Positions 9,366-17,057 of a stretch of 64,000 nt of DNA are shown piece by piece. The notes beneath the pieces are model-generated. The model was not told the origin of the DNA and did no database searches. It was given only the letters and a program-made list of their open reading frames with translations. The stretch is taken from the NCBI RefSeq assembly GCF_022347545.1, contig NZ_JAKREW010000009.1, positions 118,292 to 182,291 of the forward strand, in the 5' to 3' direction. Each line of letters starts with the position of its first letter. Position 1 is the first letter of the stretch. The stretch is from Terribium retamae. Its GTDB lineage: Bacteria; Pseudomonadota; Alphaproteobacteria; Rhizobiales; Rhizobiaceae. Position numbers and translations under genes: made by a program.

Positions 9366-11122
9366 GCCTGCTCGATATCCAAAACCTGTCTCTGGCCATC
9401 GGCAACCGTCCGATCCTGAAGGATGTGGACCTTGCTGTCGCGCCCGGCGAGGTCGTCGGACTGGTCGGCGAGTCCGGCTCCGGCAAATCCATGACGGCGA
9501 TGACCGTGATGCAGCTTCTGCCATTCACGGCCAAGGCGGCCGGCAGCGTGCGCTTCGACGGCATCGACATCCTTGCTGCCACCGAGGACCAGATGTGCGC
9601 CCTGCGCGGCGATGACATCGGCATGGTGTTCCAGGAACCGATGACCGCACTCAACCCGGTCAAGACCATTGGTGAACAGGTCGCAGAGGGTATTCGCTGG
9701 CACACCAAGGCTGGCCGCGCCGAGGCGGAAGAGCGAGCCCGAAAGATCCTCGACCGGGTCGGACTGCCGGAAGCCAAATTCCCGCTGACGCGCTATCCGC
9801 ATGAACTCTCCGGTGGTCAGCGCCAGCGTGTCGTCATCGCGATCGCCTGCGCGCTGAAGCCGAAGCTCCTCATCGCCGACGAGCCGACCACGGCGCTCGA
9901 TGTCGTGCTGCAGGCACAGATCCTCGATTTGCTGCGCGATCTCGTGCACGAGAACAAAATGGGTCTGCTGCTCATCTCGCACGACCTTGCCGTCGTCACC
10001 GAGATGTCGGACCGCATTACCATCATGCGCCATGGCGAGGTTATGGAGGCCGGCGAAACCGCACGGACATTGTCCAGCCAAACACATCCTTACACGCGGC
10101 AACTAGCCTTGGCCTCGATGCATGTGCCGAAACGCCGGCCATTCTTCCCCCTTGAGGGGGAGATGTCGCCAAAGGCGACAGAGGGGGTTGCCTCAGAAGG
10201 AAATGTCGCTCGATCGGATATCGTCAGCAAAATGTCGAGCACTGCCGAGACACCCTTCCCTGGCCGCTTCGCGGCCATTTCCCCCCCGAGGGGAGAAAGA
10301 ACGCCGCTTGTCTCCGTTGAAAACGTCTCGCGTCTCTATCCGGGCCGTCGCACATCCTTCTTTGGCCGTAGCGCCCCTGTCCATGCGGTGGATGATGTGT
10401 CGCTCAGCATCGCGCCTGCACAATCGGTCGCGCTTGTCGGTCGTTCGGGCTGTGGAAAATCCACGCTGGCACGCATGATTCTGGCGCTCGACAATCCAAG
10501 CGCCGGCGCCATCCGTTTCCGTGGCGAGCCGATTTCCCATCGCAACGAAGCGGAATTGAAGCCGGCGCGGCGCGACATGCAGGTGGTTTTCCAAGACCCT
10601 TATGGCTCCTTCGACCCGCGCCAGAGTGTCGAGAAACTGGTCGCCGAGCCGCTGCATCTGCTGGAAAAGAAACCGACTCCGGCCGAGCGCCGGGAAATGG
10701 TGGCGCATGCATTGAACGAAGTCGGGCTTGGGCCTGCCGACCTCGATAAATATCCGCATGAATTCTCAGGCGGCCAGCGCCAGCGCCTGTCCATCGCCCG
10801 CGCCATCATCACCCGGCCGAAGCTGATCGTGGCCGACGAGCCGGTATCTGCCCTCGATGTCTCGATCAGGGCCCAGATCCTCGATCTGTTCGCCGATTTG
10901 AACGGCCGGCTGGGCGTAGCCTATCTCTTCATCACCCATGATCTGACCGTTGCCCGCGCGATTACCGACGAAGTGCTGGTCATGCATGAAGGACGCATCG
11001 TCGAACGCGGCGCGACAAAGGAAATCCTCGACCGCCCGCAATCGGAAGCAGCGCAGGCGCTGGTTGCCGCAGCACCGGATCTCCATCGCGCAATTGCCAG
11101 GAAGATCCAGGAACAAGGCTGA
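9362..11122 (+). CDS. Fused double ABC ATPase (DppD-DppF type) with a repeat-derived linker
   Basis: A 586-residue protein with two complete nucleotide-binding domains. Domain 1 (about residues 1-250) has Walker A GESGSGKS, signature LSGGQRQR and Walker B LLIADEP. Domain 2 (about residues 320-570) has GRSGCGKS, FSGGQRQR and LIVADEP. It powers the upstream permeases. The ATG at 9362 overlaps the permease stop. Between the domains, about residues 261-313 are encoded by a palindromic repeat element that stays in frame (see the repeat feature). Fused ATPases of the YejF/GsiA type are known; the repeat linker is the odd part. Confidence 0.92.
   Translation: MSLLDIQNLSLAIGNRPILKDVDLAVAPGEVVGLVGESGSGKSMTAMTVMQLLPFTAKAAGSVRFDGIDILAATEDQMCALRGDDIGMVFQEPMTALNPVKTIGEQVAEGIRWHTKAGRAEAEERARKILDRVGLPEAKFPLTRYPHELSGGQRQRVVIAIACALKPKLLIADEPTTALDVVLQAQILDLLRDLVHENKMGLLLISHDLAVVTEMSDRITIMRHGEVMEAGETARTLSSQTHPYTRQLALASMHVPKRRPFFPLEGEMSPKATEGVASEGNVARSDIVSKMSSTAETPFPGRFAAISPPRGERTPLVSVENVSRLYPGRRTSFFGRSAPVHAVDDVSLSIAPAQSVALVGRSGCGKSTLARMILALDNPSAGAIRFRGEPISHRNEAELKPARRDMQVVFQDPYGSFDPRQSVEKLVAEPLHLLEKKPTPAERREMVAHALNEVGLGPADLDKYPHEFSGGQRQRLSIARAIITRPKLIVADEPVSALDVSIRAQILDLFADLNGRLGVAYLFITHDLTVARAITDEVLVMHEGRIVERGATKEILDRPQSEAAQALVAAAPDLHRAIARKIQEQG
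10144..10299. repeat. Palindromic repeat element inside a coding sequence
   Basis: The stretch contains successive perfect hairpins CCCCCTTGAGGGGG, GTCGCCAAAGGCGAC and TGGCCGCTTCGCGGCCA, and ends with CCCCCCCGAGGGGAGAAAG. The outer parts mirror each other, as in rhizobial intergenic palindromes. Unlike the usual copies it lies within the open reading frame of the fused ATPase and is translated as a linker rich in Ser, Pro, Gly and Glu. Confidence 0.75.
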
Positions 11123-11143
11123 ATCCGCCTTTCAGCGGGATTC
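11121..11143. terminator. Hairpin between convergent genes
   Basis: An imperfect stem GAATCCGC/GCGGGATTC begins at the stop codon of the ATPase gene and ends just before the convergent NUDIX gene stop. There is no clear T-run, so its role as a terminator is tentative. Confidence 0.4.
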
Positions 11144-11145
11144 GG

Positions 11146-11631
11146 CTAAATCATCTGGAATTCGCCGGTCTTCTTGAACCGCAGATAGGCCTCGACGCTG
11201 CGCGCCATGTTGGACAGCATGTCTGGCAAGGCATCAGGGGCGAACCATCCGACGGCGCTGCTCTCATCGTCCATGACAGCGGCGTCGCCTGCGAAGGAAC
11301 GCGTGTAAAAGATTAGTGCAAAGAACTGGGTCCGGTCACCGTTCGGAAACTCGAAGGTTTCGTAGCGGGGATCGCTGCCGAAGGCGAACGGTTTGACATC
11401 CCGAACAGCTAACCCGGTTTCCTCGGCGACCTCGCGGATGATGATCGTTTCGATGTTCTCGCCTTCTTCAGCGCTGCCGCCCGGCAATCCCCACCGGTCG
11501 AAGTCTGTCCGCTTGTGCAGCAGGATGCAGCCGTCCTCGCGTTCGATGACGATGCGGGCTCCAGGCACCAGCACAAGCCGGCTACCGACCAACTGCCTCA
11601 ACCGTCCGAGATAGCTGTCGGCAAAGCTCAC
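11146..11631 (-). CDS. NUDIX hydrolase
   Basis: A 161-residue NUDIX protein. The Nudix box is visible as GGSAEEGE followed by REVAEETGL, which carries the REVxEE metal-binding residues. These enzymes hydrolyse nucleoside-diphosphate-linked compounds; the substrate is not evident. Translation starts at a GTG (11631). It lies convergent to the ABC transporter operon and just downstream of the terB-like gene on the same strand. Confidence 0.88.
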   Translation of the reverse strand: MSFADSYLGRLRQLVGSRLVLVPGARIVIEREDGCILLHKRTDFDRWGLPGGSAEEGENIETIIIREVAEETGLAVRDVKPFAFGSDPRYETFEFPNGDRTQFFALIFYTRSFAGDAAVMDDESSAVGWFAPDALPDMLSNMARSVEAYLRFKKTGEFQMI

Positions 11632-11660
11632 GCTGCAGCCCTCATCCGCGCTCGGCCGCG

Positions 11661-12086
11661 CTATGACTTCACCGCGTCCACGGGGCTGATGCCGAGAAGC
11701 TCCAGCGTACGCCGCAACAGCTTCACCTCGTTCTCGGCAAGATGCCGATCGGCCTTGGCGATCTCGGCCATATGCTGTGCCAGCAACCGCTTCCGCTCCA
11801 CATCGAGGTCGCGGAACATCGCAACGGCCTGTGAGCCGTTGGTCTCGTAGCCATATTCGTTGAGGTACTCGATCACGGCGTCGACGCTTTCTTCCGGAAT
11901 GCCGAAGGAGCCGGAGCAGATGCGCCGGAACGCCTCCATCTCGCTTTCCGAGACCGAGCCATCGGCGAGGATCATGCGAAACAGCATGAGCAGTTCCGCC
12001 GACAGCACCGGGTCGTCCGCAACCTTGCGCACGCCAGGGTCGCCTTCGAAGATCGAACGAATCTTGTCCAGCAGCGCAATCGCCAT
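11661..12086 (-). CDS. TerB family (tellurite-resistance-like) helical protein
   Basis: A 141-residue all-helical cytoplasmic protein with the acidic TerB-type pattern FRMILADGSVSESE and KADRHLAENE, two similar metal-binding-like helical repeats. The family is named for tellurite resistance, but isolated chromosomal copies generally have no known function. The ATG at 12086 is chosen because GGGAGG lies about six bases upstream. The NUDIX gene follows on the same strand 30 bp downstream. Confidence 0.78.
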   Translation of the reverse strand: MAIALLDKIRSIFEGDPGVRKVADDPVLSAELLMLFRMILADGSVSESEMEAFRRICSGSFGIPEESVDAVIEYLNEYGYETNGSQAVAMFRDLDVERKRLLAQHMAEIAKADRHLAENEVKLLRRTLELLGISPVDAVKS

Positions 12087-12207
12087 CGCGGTCCTCCCGA
12101 ATCGATGTTCATTCCTAGCCTGCTTTGGCCCTTGCGGAAACGGGCCTGCTGTGATCGAACGCCGCTGACTGCCTGATTGTTCCTCCCTCCCGGCGCCCTT
12201 CGCCCTA

Positions 12208-12993
12208 ATGATCGACCTCACCATTCAAACCGTCGCCATGCTCGGCCTCGCCGCTTTTGTGGCCGGCATCATCGATTCCATCGCTGGCGGCGGTGGACTG
12301 ATCACCATTCCGGCGCTGCTTCTGGCAGGCTTCTCTCCGATCGAGGCGCTCGGAACCAACAAGCTGCAGGGGCTGTTCGGTTCAGGCTCGGCGACACTCG
12401 CCTACGCCGCCAAGGGTCAGGTCGACCCGTTGAAGCAATGGCCCTCGGCGCTGATGTCGCTGGCGGGCAGCGTACTTGGGGCGCTGGCGGCAACCATAGT
12501 ACCGGGAGACATCCTGCGTGCCGCCCTGCCCCTCATCCTGATCGCCATCGCGCTCTATTTCGCGCTGAAGCCGAACATGAACGATGTCGACCGGACGGAA
12601 CGGCTGTCACCCTTCCTGCTCGGCTTCACCGTCATCCCGGCGATCGGCTTCTATGACGGGCTGTTTGGTCCGGGGGCCGGCTCCTTCTTCATGCTGGCTT
12701 TCGTGGCGCTTGCCGGCTACGGCGTGCTTAAAGCCACCGCCCATACCAAATTACTCAACTTCGCCTCCAACATCGGCGCCTTCGCGGTTTTCGCAGTGGT
12801 TGGTGTCATCGTTTGGAAGGTCGGCATCGTCATGGGCGTCGCCCAGTTCCTGGGTGCCAGACTTGGAGCGAGCCTCGCCGTTCGCGTCGGATCGAAACTG
12901 ATCAAGCCACTACTGGTGCTGACCTGTGTCGCGCTTGCCGCGAAGCTTCTGGTTGACCCGACGAACCCCTTGCGCGTCCTGATTGGGGTCTAG
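12208..12993 (+). CDS. TSUP family membrane permease (TauE/SafE, YfcA-like)
   Basis: A 261-residue integral membrane protein with about eight hydrophobic segments. The first TSUP half-repeat has the signature DSIAGGGGLITIPALL followed by LGTNKLQG, and the second has YDGLFGPGAGSF and AHTKLLNFASN. TSUP proteins export sulfite, sulfoacetate or other organic anions. A role in sulfite handling beside the soe genes is possible, but they are 9 kb apart. Confidence 0.88.
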   Translation: MIDLTIQTVAMLGLAAFVAGIIDSIAGGGGLITIPALLLAGFSPIEALGTNKLQGLFGSGSATLAYAAKGQVDPLKQWPSALMSLAGSVLGALAATIVPGDILRAALPLILIAIALYFALKPNMNDVDRTERLSPFLLGFTVIPAIGFYDGLFGPGAGSFFMLAFVALAGYGVLKATAHTKLLNFASNIGAFAVFAVVGVIVWKVGIVMGVAQFLGARLGASLAVRVGSKLIKPLLVLTCVALAAKLLVDPTNPLRVLIGV

Positions 12994-13046
12994 TCCGACA
13001 ACTGGTAGGATTGCTCTCGCACGAATCATGTGGAGAGGGTCCAAAC

Positions 13047-13217
13047 ATGAATCTCAGCGCACCAACCCAAATCGTCTTCATCATCACCGTCGTCATCGCC
13101 GTCATCGCTCTTCTGATGGGCCTTGGCGTGTTCAGTCTCGGCGCGATCTCGGCCTTTTGGGTCATGACGCTCGCCTATGTCATCCTTGCAGTCGCCTGCC
13201 TTTTGCGTGGCGCCTGA
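13047..13217 (+). CDS. Small two-helix membrane protein
   Basis: A 56-residue protein, nearly all hydrophobic, with two predicted membrane helices (about residues 8-30 and 33-53) separated by a short Gly/Ser turn. GGAGAGG lies nine bases upstream of the ATG. I do not recognise the family. It follows the TSUP gene by about 50 bp and may be co-transcribed with it. Confidence 0.6.
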   Translation: MNLSAPTQIVFIITVVIAVIALLMGLGVFSLGAISAFWVMTLAYVILAVACLLRGA

Positions 13218-13279
13218 CAGGTAGAAACGAGCGGTTCTTTCGGTTTCGGCGGGCAACCGTTATCCTTGTGCCATCAGGG

Positions 13280-14107
13280 ATGGCGATGCCTGCCGAAAGC
13301 CAAAACAAGGACGAAGACGCGTCTCCGCAACAATTTGTCGTGCTGCGCCGGCTTCCGGCGCCGGCACTGCGGCCCTTCGTCACCGAAATCTGTGGTTATC
13401 GCGAAACGGCTGGCGGTCACTACCGTCAGGTCGAATACGCCCCGCTGGCCATGCCGCTGGTCATCAATTTCGAAGCTCCCTTTACAATCGCGCTTGGCCG
13501 CACGCCGGGAGAAGACGATCGTTATGACAGTTTCGCCGCCGGCCTCTATGCTGGGCCCGTGCTGATCGACTCCTTCGGCCAATGCTGCTGCCTGCAGGTG
13601 AACTTCACGCTTGCCGGCGCGCGACGCTTCTTCCGCATGCCGCTCAGCGAACTCACAGATCGTATGGTGCCGCTGCATGATGTCTTGGGGCCGAAAGGTC
13701 AGGCCTTGCGCGAAATGCTCGGCAACGAACCTGACTGGGATCGCCGCTTCGACCTGGTGGAAGCTTTCATTGTCCGCAGGTTGGCTTCTGCACCTGTACA
13801 GGGACCACAGGTTGCCTGGGCAGTGGAGCGAGTGCTGGAAAGCGGCGGCAAAGTCCGCATCGGCGCAATCGCCGCGGACCTTGCCTGGAGTCGAAAGCAC
13901 CTTGCCGATCGCTTCCGCGATGCCACCGGGCTGTCCCCTAAGATGCTGGCGCGCATGGCACGCTTTAACCGCGCCCTCGAACTGTCACGGCGCGGCAACG
14001 ATAGTTGGGCCGGAATCGCCGCCGACTGTGGTTACGCCGACCAGGCCCATCTGGCACGCGAATTCAGGGACTTTGCCGGCACCACGCCGAGCACACTTTC
14101 GGCCTAG
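13280..14107 (+). CDS. AraC family transcriptional regulator
   Basis: A 275-residue regulator with an N-terminal sensor domain (about residues 15-150; the opening LRRLPAPALRPFVTEICGYRE is typical of AraC proteins with a DUF6597-like domain). A C-terminal double helix-turn-helix follows, with IAADLAWSRKHLADRFRDATG and IAADCGYADQAHLAREFRDF. It presumably controls a nearby gene, perhaps the VOC gene downstream. An in-frame GTG at 13268 is an alternative start. Its TAG stop lies exactly at the edge of a dispersed repeat. Confidence 0.85.
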   Translation: MAMPAESQNKDEDASPQQFVVLRRLPAPALRPFVTEICGYRETAGGHYRQVEYAPLAMPLVINFEAPFTIALGRTPGEDDRYDSFAAGLYAGPVLIDSFGQCCCLQVNFTLAGARRFFRMPLSELTDRMVPLHDVLGPKGQALREMLGNEPDWDRRFDLVEAFIVRRLASAPVQGPQVAWAVERVLESGGKVRIGAIAADLAWSRKHLADRFRDATGLSPKMLARMARFNRALELSRRGNDSWAGIAADCGYADQAHLAREFRDFAGTTPSTLSA

Positions 14108-14195
14108 GGCAATTCCAGGAAAGTGCGCAACGGTTTTCTGCGCCGAATTGCATAAAACAGAGCATTCGAACGCTTCGGCAAAACGGAACGCTCTG
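14105..14195 (-). repeat. Dispersed intergenic repeat, copy 1 (inverted relative to copy 2)
   Basis: Read on the minus strand this runs from CAGAGCGTTCCGTTTT, through CTCTGTTTTATGCAATTC and AGAAAACCGTT, to CACTTTCCTGGAATTGCCCTA. The same order of words is found at 30722-30817 on the plus strand. This is a common ~90-100 bp element between genes in Phyllobacteriaceae. Its terminal TAG doubles as the stop codon of the AraC gene. Confidence 0.75.
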
Positions 14196-14228
14196 GTCGG
14201 CATTGCTCAAAGGTCGGCATTGCTCAAA
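14195..14228. repeat. 17-bp tandem duplication
   Basis: GGTCGGCATTGCTCAAA occurs twice head-to-tail (14195-14211 and 14212-14228) directly after the dispersed repeat. It looks like a local slippage duplication; no function is evident. Confidence 0.85.
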
Positions 14229-14313
14229 CCTCAAGCCAGGTAACATTTGTTCAAGACGCTCCCATGGCGTCCCTGCCAGGATGATGCATCGTTCCACCTG
14301 ACAGGAGATCGCC

Positions 14314-14727
14314 ATGTCCGTTGAACCGCCCCGGCTCTACCCCGTGATGCGCTTTCGCGATGCGCCCGCCATGATCGATTGGCTCGACAAGGCCTTCGGC
14401 TTCACCGTGCATGCATGCTACGGCGAAGGCGATGTCATCCAACATGCCGAGCTCGCACTGGGCTCAGCCATGATCATGCTCGGCTCGTCGCGCTGCGATC
14501 GTTTCGGCGAGATCGTCGGAGAACCCGGCCCCAACGGCCGTTCCATCTACATCGCCGTCGACGATGCAGATGCGGCTTTCACGCGCGCTGAAGCAGCAGG
14601 AGCCGAAATCCTCGAAGGCCTGACGGACCGCGGCTACGGCAGCCGAGAATTCATCTGCCGTGATCCGGAGGGCAATGTCTGGTCACTTGGTACCTACTGG
14701 CCGAAGAGCAACGACAAGGCGAGCTGA
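14314..14727 (+). CDS. VOC superfamily protein (glyoxalase/PhnB-like)
   Basis: A 137-residue protein with the two beta-alpha-beta-beta-beta modules of the vicinal oxygen chelate fold. It starts with the PhnB-like pattern YPVMRFRDAPAMIDWLDKAFG and ends with the typical RDPEGNVWSLGTY. AGGAG precedes the ATG. Members include glyoxalases, dioxygenases and antibiotic-binding proteins; the substrate cannot be told here. Confidence 0.85.
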   Translation: MSVEPPRLYPVMRFRDAPAMIDWLDKAFGFTVHACYGEGDVIQHAELALGSAMIMLGSSRCDRFGEIVGEPGPNGRSIYIAVDDADAAFTRAEAAGAEILEGLTDRGYGSREFICRDPEGNVWSLGTYWPKSNDKAS

Positions 14728-14764
14728 CACGCCGTATCTTTCCCCGAAAGGGCGTGGCGCGCCC

Positions 14765-14805
14765 GGATTTTGCGCCGGGCAACCGGCTTGCCCGGCGCGA
14801 AATCC
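14765..14805. terminator. Long perfect hairpin between convergent genes
   Basis: An 18-bp stem (GGATTTTGCGCCGGGCAA at 14765-14782, its complement at 14788-14805, one wobble pair) encloses a 5-base loop. It sits between the VOC gene and the convergent cobQ gene, where a bidirectional terminator is expected. There is no long T-run, so it may also be a repeat. Confidence 0.5.
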
Positions 14806-14840
14806 GCCATGCCATCTCGAACCTGAAGCGCTGAATCGCT

Positions 14841-16316
14841 CTACCGTGCCAGGGAAAACAGCGCATCGCAGTCGAGATTTGTCTCCAGCGCAACTGCGAT
14901 ATCATCCAGTGCCGCTTCGACATTTGCCCTGTAATCGATACCGCCACCGGCTACGCCGAGGCTCTCCAGAAAGCGGGCGCGAAACGCATCCGCCCCGAAC
15001 AGCCCGTGCAGATAGGTACCGAACACCCTGCCATCTGCAGACACCGCCCCGTCCGGCGCATTGTTGATGATCGTTGCTGGACGCCGGCAATCTGGGCCAG
15101 AGGTGCGGCCGAGATGAATCTCGTAACCCTCCAGCGGAAGGTCGAATACGGCGGAGCGCGCATTGCTGGTACGCACCGTCTTTTCCGGCTCCATCACGGT
15201 TTCGACATCGAGCAGACCGAGCCCCTCGGCTTCACGCATGCTGCCCTCGATACCGTCTGGGTCCCGTACGACACGGCCGAGCATCTGGAAGCCCCCGCAG
15301 ATGCCGACGACATACCCGCCACGCCGGACATGGGCAGCAAGATCGCGATCCCAGCCCTGGTCGCGCAGATGCAGGAGATCGCTGATTGTCGACTTCGAAC
15401 CGGGAATGACGACAAGCCCGGCATCGACCGGCAAAGGTTTACCGGGTGGCACGAACACCACTTCCACCTGTGGTTCAGCCTTCAACGGATCGAGATCGTC
15501 GAAATTGGCGATGCGCGACAGCATCGGCACGGCGACTTTCAGGGCTCGCTTCTCGCCTGCCGCCAGCCGCTCCAGCACCACCGAATCCTCCGACGGCAAC
15601 CGCGACGCCGCCTTCAACCAGGGCACGACGCCGAAACAGCGCCATCCGGTGAAACCTTCGATCGCCTTGATTCCGTCTTCGAACAGCGTGACGTCTCCGC
15701 GAAATTTGTTGATCAGATAGCCGGCGATCATGAGCCGGTCCTCCTCCGGAAGGATCAGATGCGTACCCGCCACCGAGGCGATCACCCCGCCGCGGTCGAT
15801 GTCACCGACCAGCACCACCGGCACGTTCGCGCGCGTGGCAAAGCCCATATTGGCGATGTCGCGAGGCCTCAGATTGATCTCCGCCGGAGAACCGGCCCCT
15901 TCGACGATGACCAGATCCGCGCCCTCCTTCACCTTCCCCCAGGAGTCCATCACCGCGTCCAGCAAGCGACCCTTCATGGTCTGGTAGTCTCGCGCGCGTG
16001 CCTCACCGAACATTTTACCCTGCACGATCACCTGCGAGCCGATATCGGTCTGCGGTTTCAACAGCACGGGGTTCATGTGCACGGTGGGAGCGACACCGCA
16101 GGCCAAAGCCTGCAGCCATTGCCCCCGCCCGATTTCGCCACCGCCGGCTTCACCCGGAATTTCCGCGACAGCTGCATTGTTCGACATGTTCTGCGGTTTG
16201 AAGGGTCTCACCTCCAGCCCACGCTTGCGCGCCGCACGGCAAAGCCCGGCAACCAGCACCGTCTTGCCGACATCCGAGCCTGTGCCCTGAAGCATGATCG
16301 CGCGCGCCATGATCAT
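14841..16316 (-). CDS. cobQ: Cobyric acid synthase (adenosylcobyric acid synthase, CobQ)
   Basis: A 491-residue amidotransferase of the late cobalamin pathway. It amidates four side chains of adenosylcobyrinic acid a,c-diamide using glutamine and ATP. The N-terminal ATPase domain has the P-loop-like GTGSDVGKT and FKPQNMSNN. The C-terminal triad-type glutamine amidotransferase domain has the nucleophile in GICGGFQMLG and the histidine in YLHGLFG. The ATG at 16316 overlaps the stop of the upstream cupin gene by four bases; ATG 16310 is an equally typical start (MARAIMLQGTGSD). A local B12-synthesis gene fits the corrinoid-dependent enzymes elsewhere in the window. Confidence 0.95.
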   Translation of the reverse strand: MIMARAIMLQGTGSDVGKTVLVAGLCRAARKRGLEVRPFKPQNMSNNAAVAEIPGEAGGGEIGRGQWLQALACGVAPTVHMNPVLLKPQTDIGSQVIVQGKMFGEARARDYQTMKGRLLDAVMDSWGKVKEGADLVIVEGAGSPAEINLRPRDIANMGFATRANVPVVLVGDIDRGGVIASVAGTHLILPEEDRLMIAGYLINKFRGDVTLFEDGIKAIEGFTGWRCFGVVPWLKAASRLPSEDSVVLERLAAGEKRALKVAVPMLSRIANFDDLDPLKAEPQVEVVFVPPGKPLPVDAGLVVIPGSKSTISDLLHLRDQGWDRDLAAHVRRGGYVVGICGGFQMLGRVVRDPDGIEGSMREAEGLGLLDVETVMEPEKTVRTSNARSAVFDLPLEGYEIHLGRTSGPDCRRPATIINNAPDGAVSADGRVFGTYLHGLFGADAFRARFLESLGVAGGGIDYRANVEAALDDIAVALETNLDCDALFSLAR

Positions 16317-16930
16317 GCCGCTCCGGTGATGGTCGACTTCGCCGCCAGCGGACCGCCACGCCAGAGATAGAGCGCAAGAAGCGGTTCGACGCCGGTTTTC
16401 ATGGCGTGATTGATGTTGGAAGGATGATGGATGGTCTCGCCGGCACCGCGCACCTGAAAGGCGCCCTCGCCCTTGCGCCAACCGGTGCCGTCGGTCAACG
16501 GAATATAGATCTCCTCGGCCTGATGATGGTGGGAGGGATAGACGACCTCCGGCCCGAGGATCAGGAAACCGCCGGCGACCGCGTCATTGGCAAAATGCCC
16601 GCGCGTACCGAACAGTTCGACCCAGCCGTAATTGTCCAGAAAATTGGAATCGAAATCGTCCTTTGTATAGGTCTGTCCCCAGCGCAATGCTTTTCGGTTG
16701 TCAGCGATCAAGCGCACGAGCGGTTGCGCTGTCGCAGCCGCAATATCCTGGATGCGGTCAATATGACGGACGCACGGCACTGTCTTCGGCTCCAGCGTGC
16801 GCGCTGGCATCGCCCAATCGATAGCGGCGGCAGCATCACGCGCCAACGAAGCCTGCTCGATCTTCAGAAAAGCATGGAATGCGTCCAACAGCGCTTCAAA
16901 ATTCGTCGTCACCGCATGCTCCGTTTCCAC
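16313..16930 (-). CDS. DddQ-like cupin, candidate dimethylsulfoniopropionate lyase
   Basis: A 205-residue single-cupin protein. The metal site reads H136-x3-E140-x-Y142 (within SHHHQAEEIYIPL), with a later histidine H175 (SNINHAM). This is the His/Glu/Tyr/His ligand pattern I recall for DddQ, which splits DMSP into dimethyl sulfide and acrylate. The length (about 200) also fits DddQ. It begins with a GTG and overlaps cobQ by four bases. Homologs in rhizobia are often annotated as DMSP lyase family without proof, so the substrate is uncertain. Confidence 0.7.
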   Translation of the reverse strand: METEHAVTTNFEALLDAFHAFLKIEQASLARDAAAAIDWAMPARTLEPKTVPCVRHIDRIQDIAAATAQPLVRLIADNRKALRWGQTYTKDDFDSNFLDNYGWVELFGTRGHFANDAVAGGFLILGPEVVYPSHHHQAEEIYIPLTDGTGWRKGEGAFQVRGAGETIHHPSNINHAMKTGVEPLLALYLWRGGPLAAKSTITGAA

Positions 16931-17057
16931 ATTTTCGCACAGCCGCTTTGTCTCGATCCTTGGCCGGATTGATCCGTAAGGTCGGGTTGCGCGGGCGCAT
17001 CATTGGTCTAGATTGCTGTCCACGCATAGCCAAAAACGACATATCCGGGAGGACGCC

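Noticed and set aside
15006..16370. 454-residue open frame on the plus strand
   Set aside because: Antisense to cobQ, whose motifs are unambiguous.
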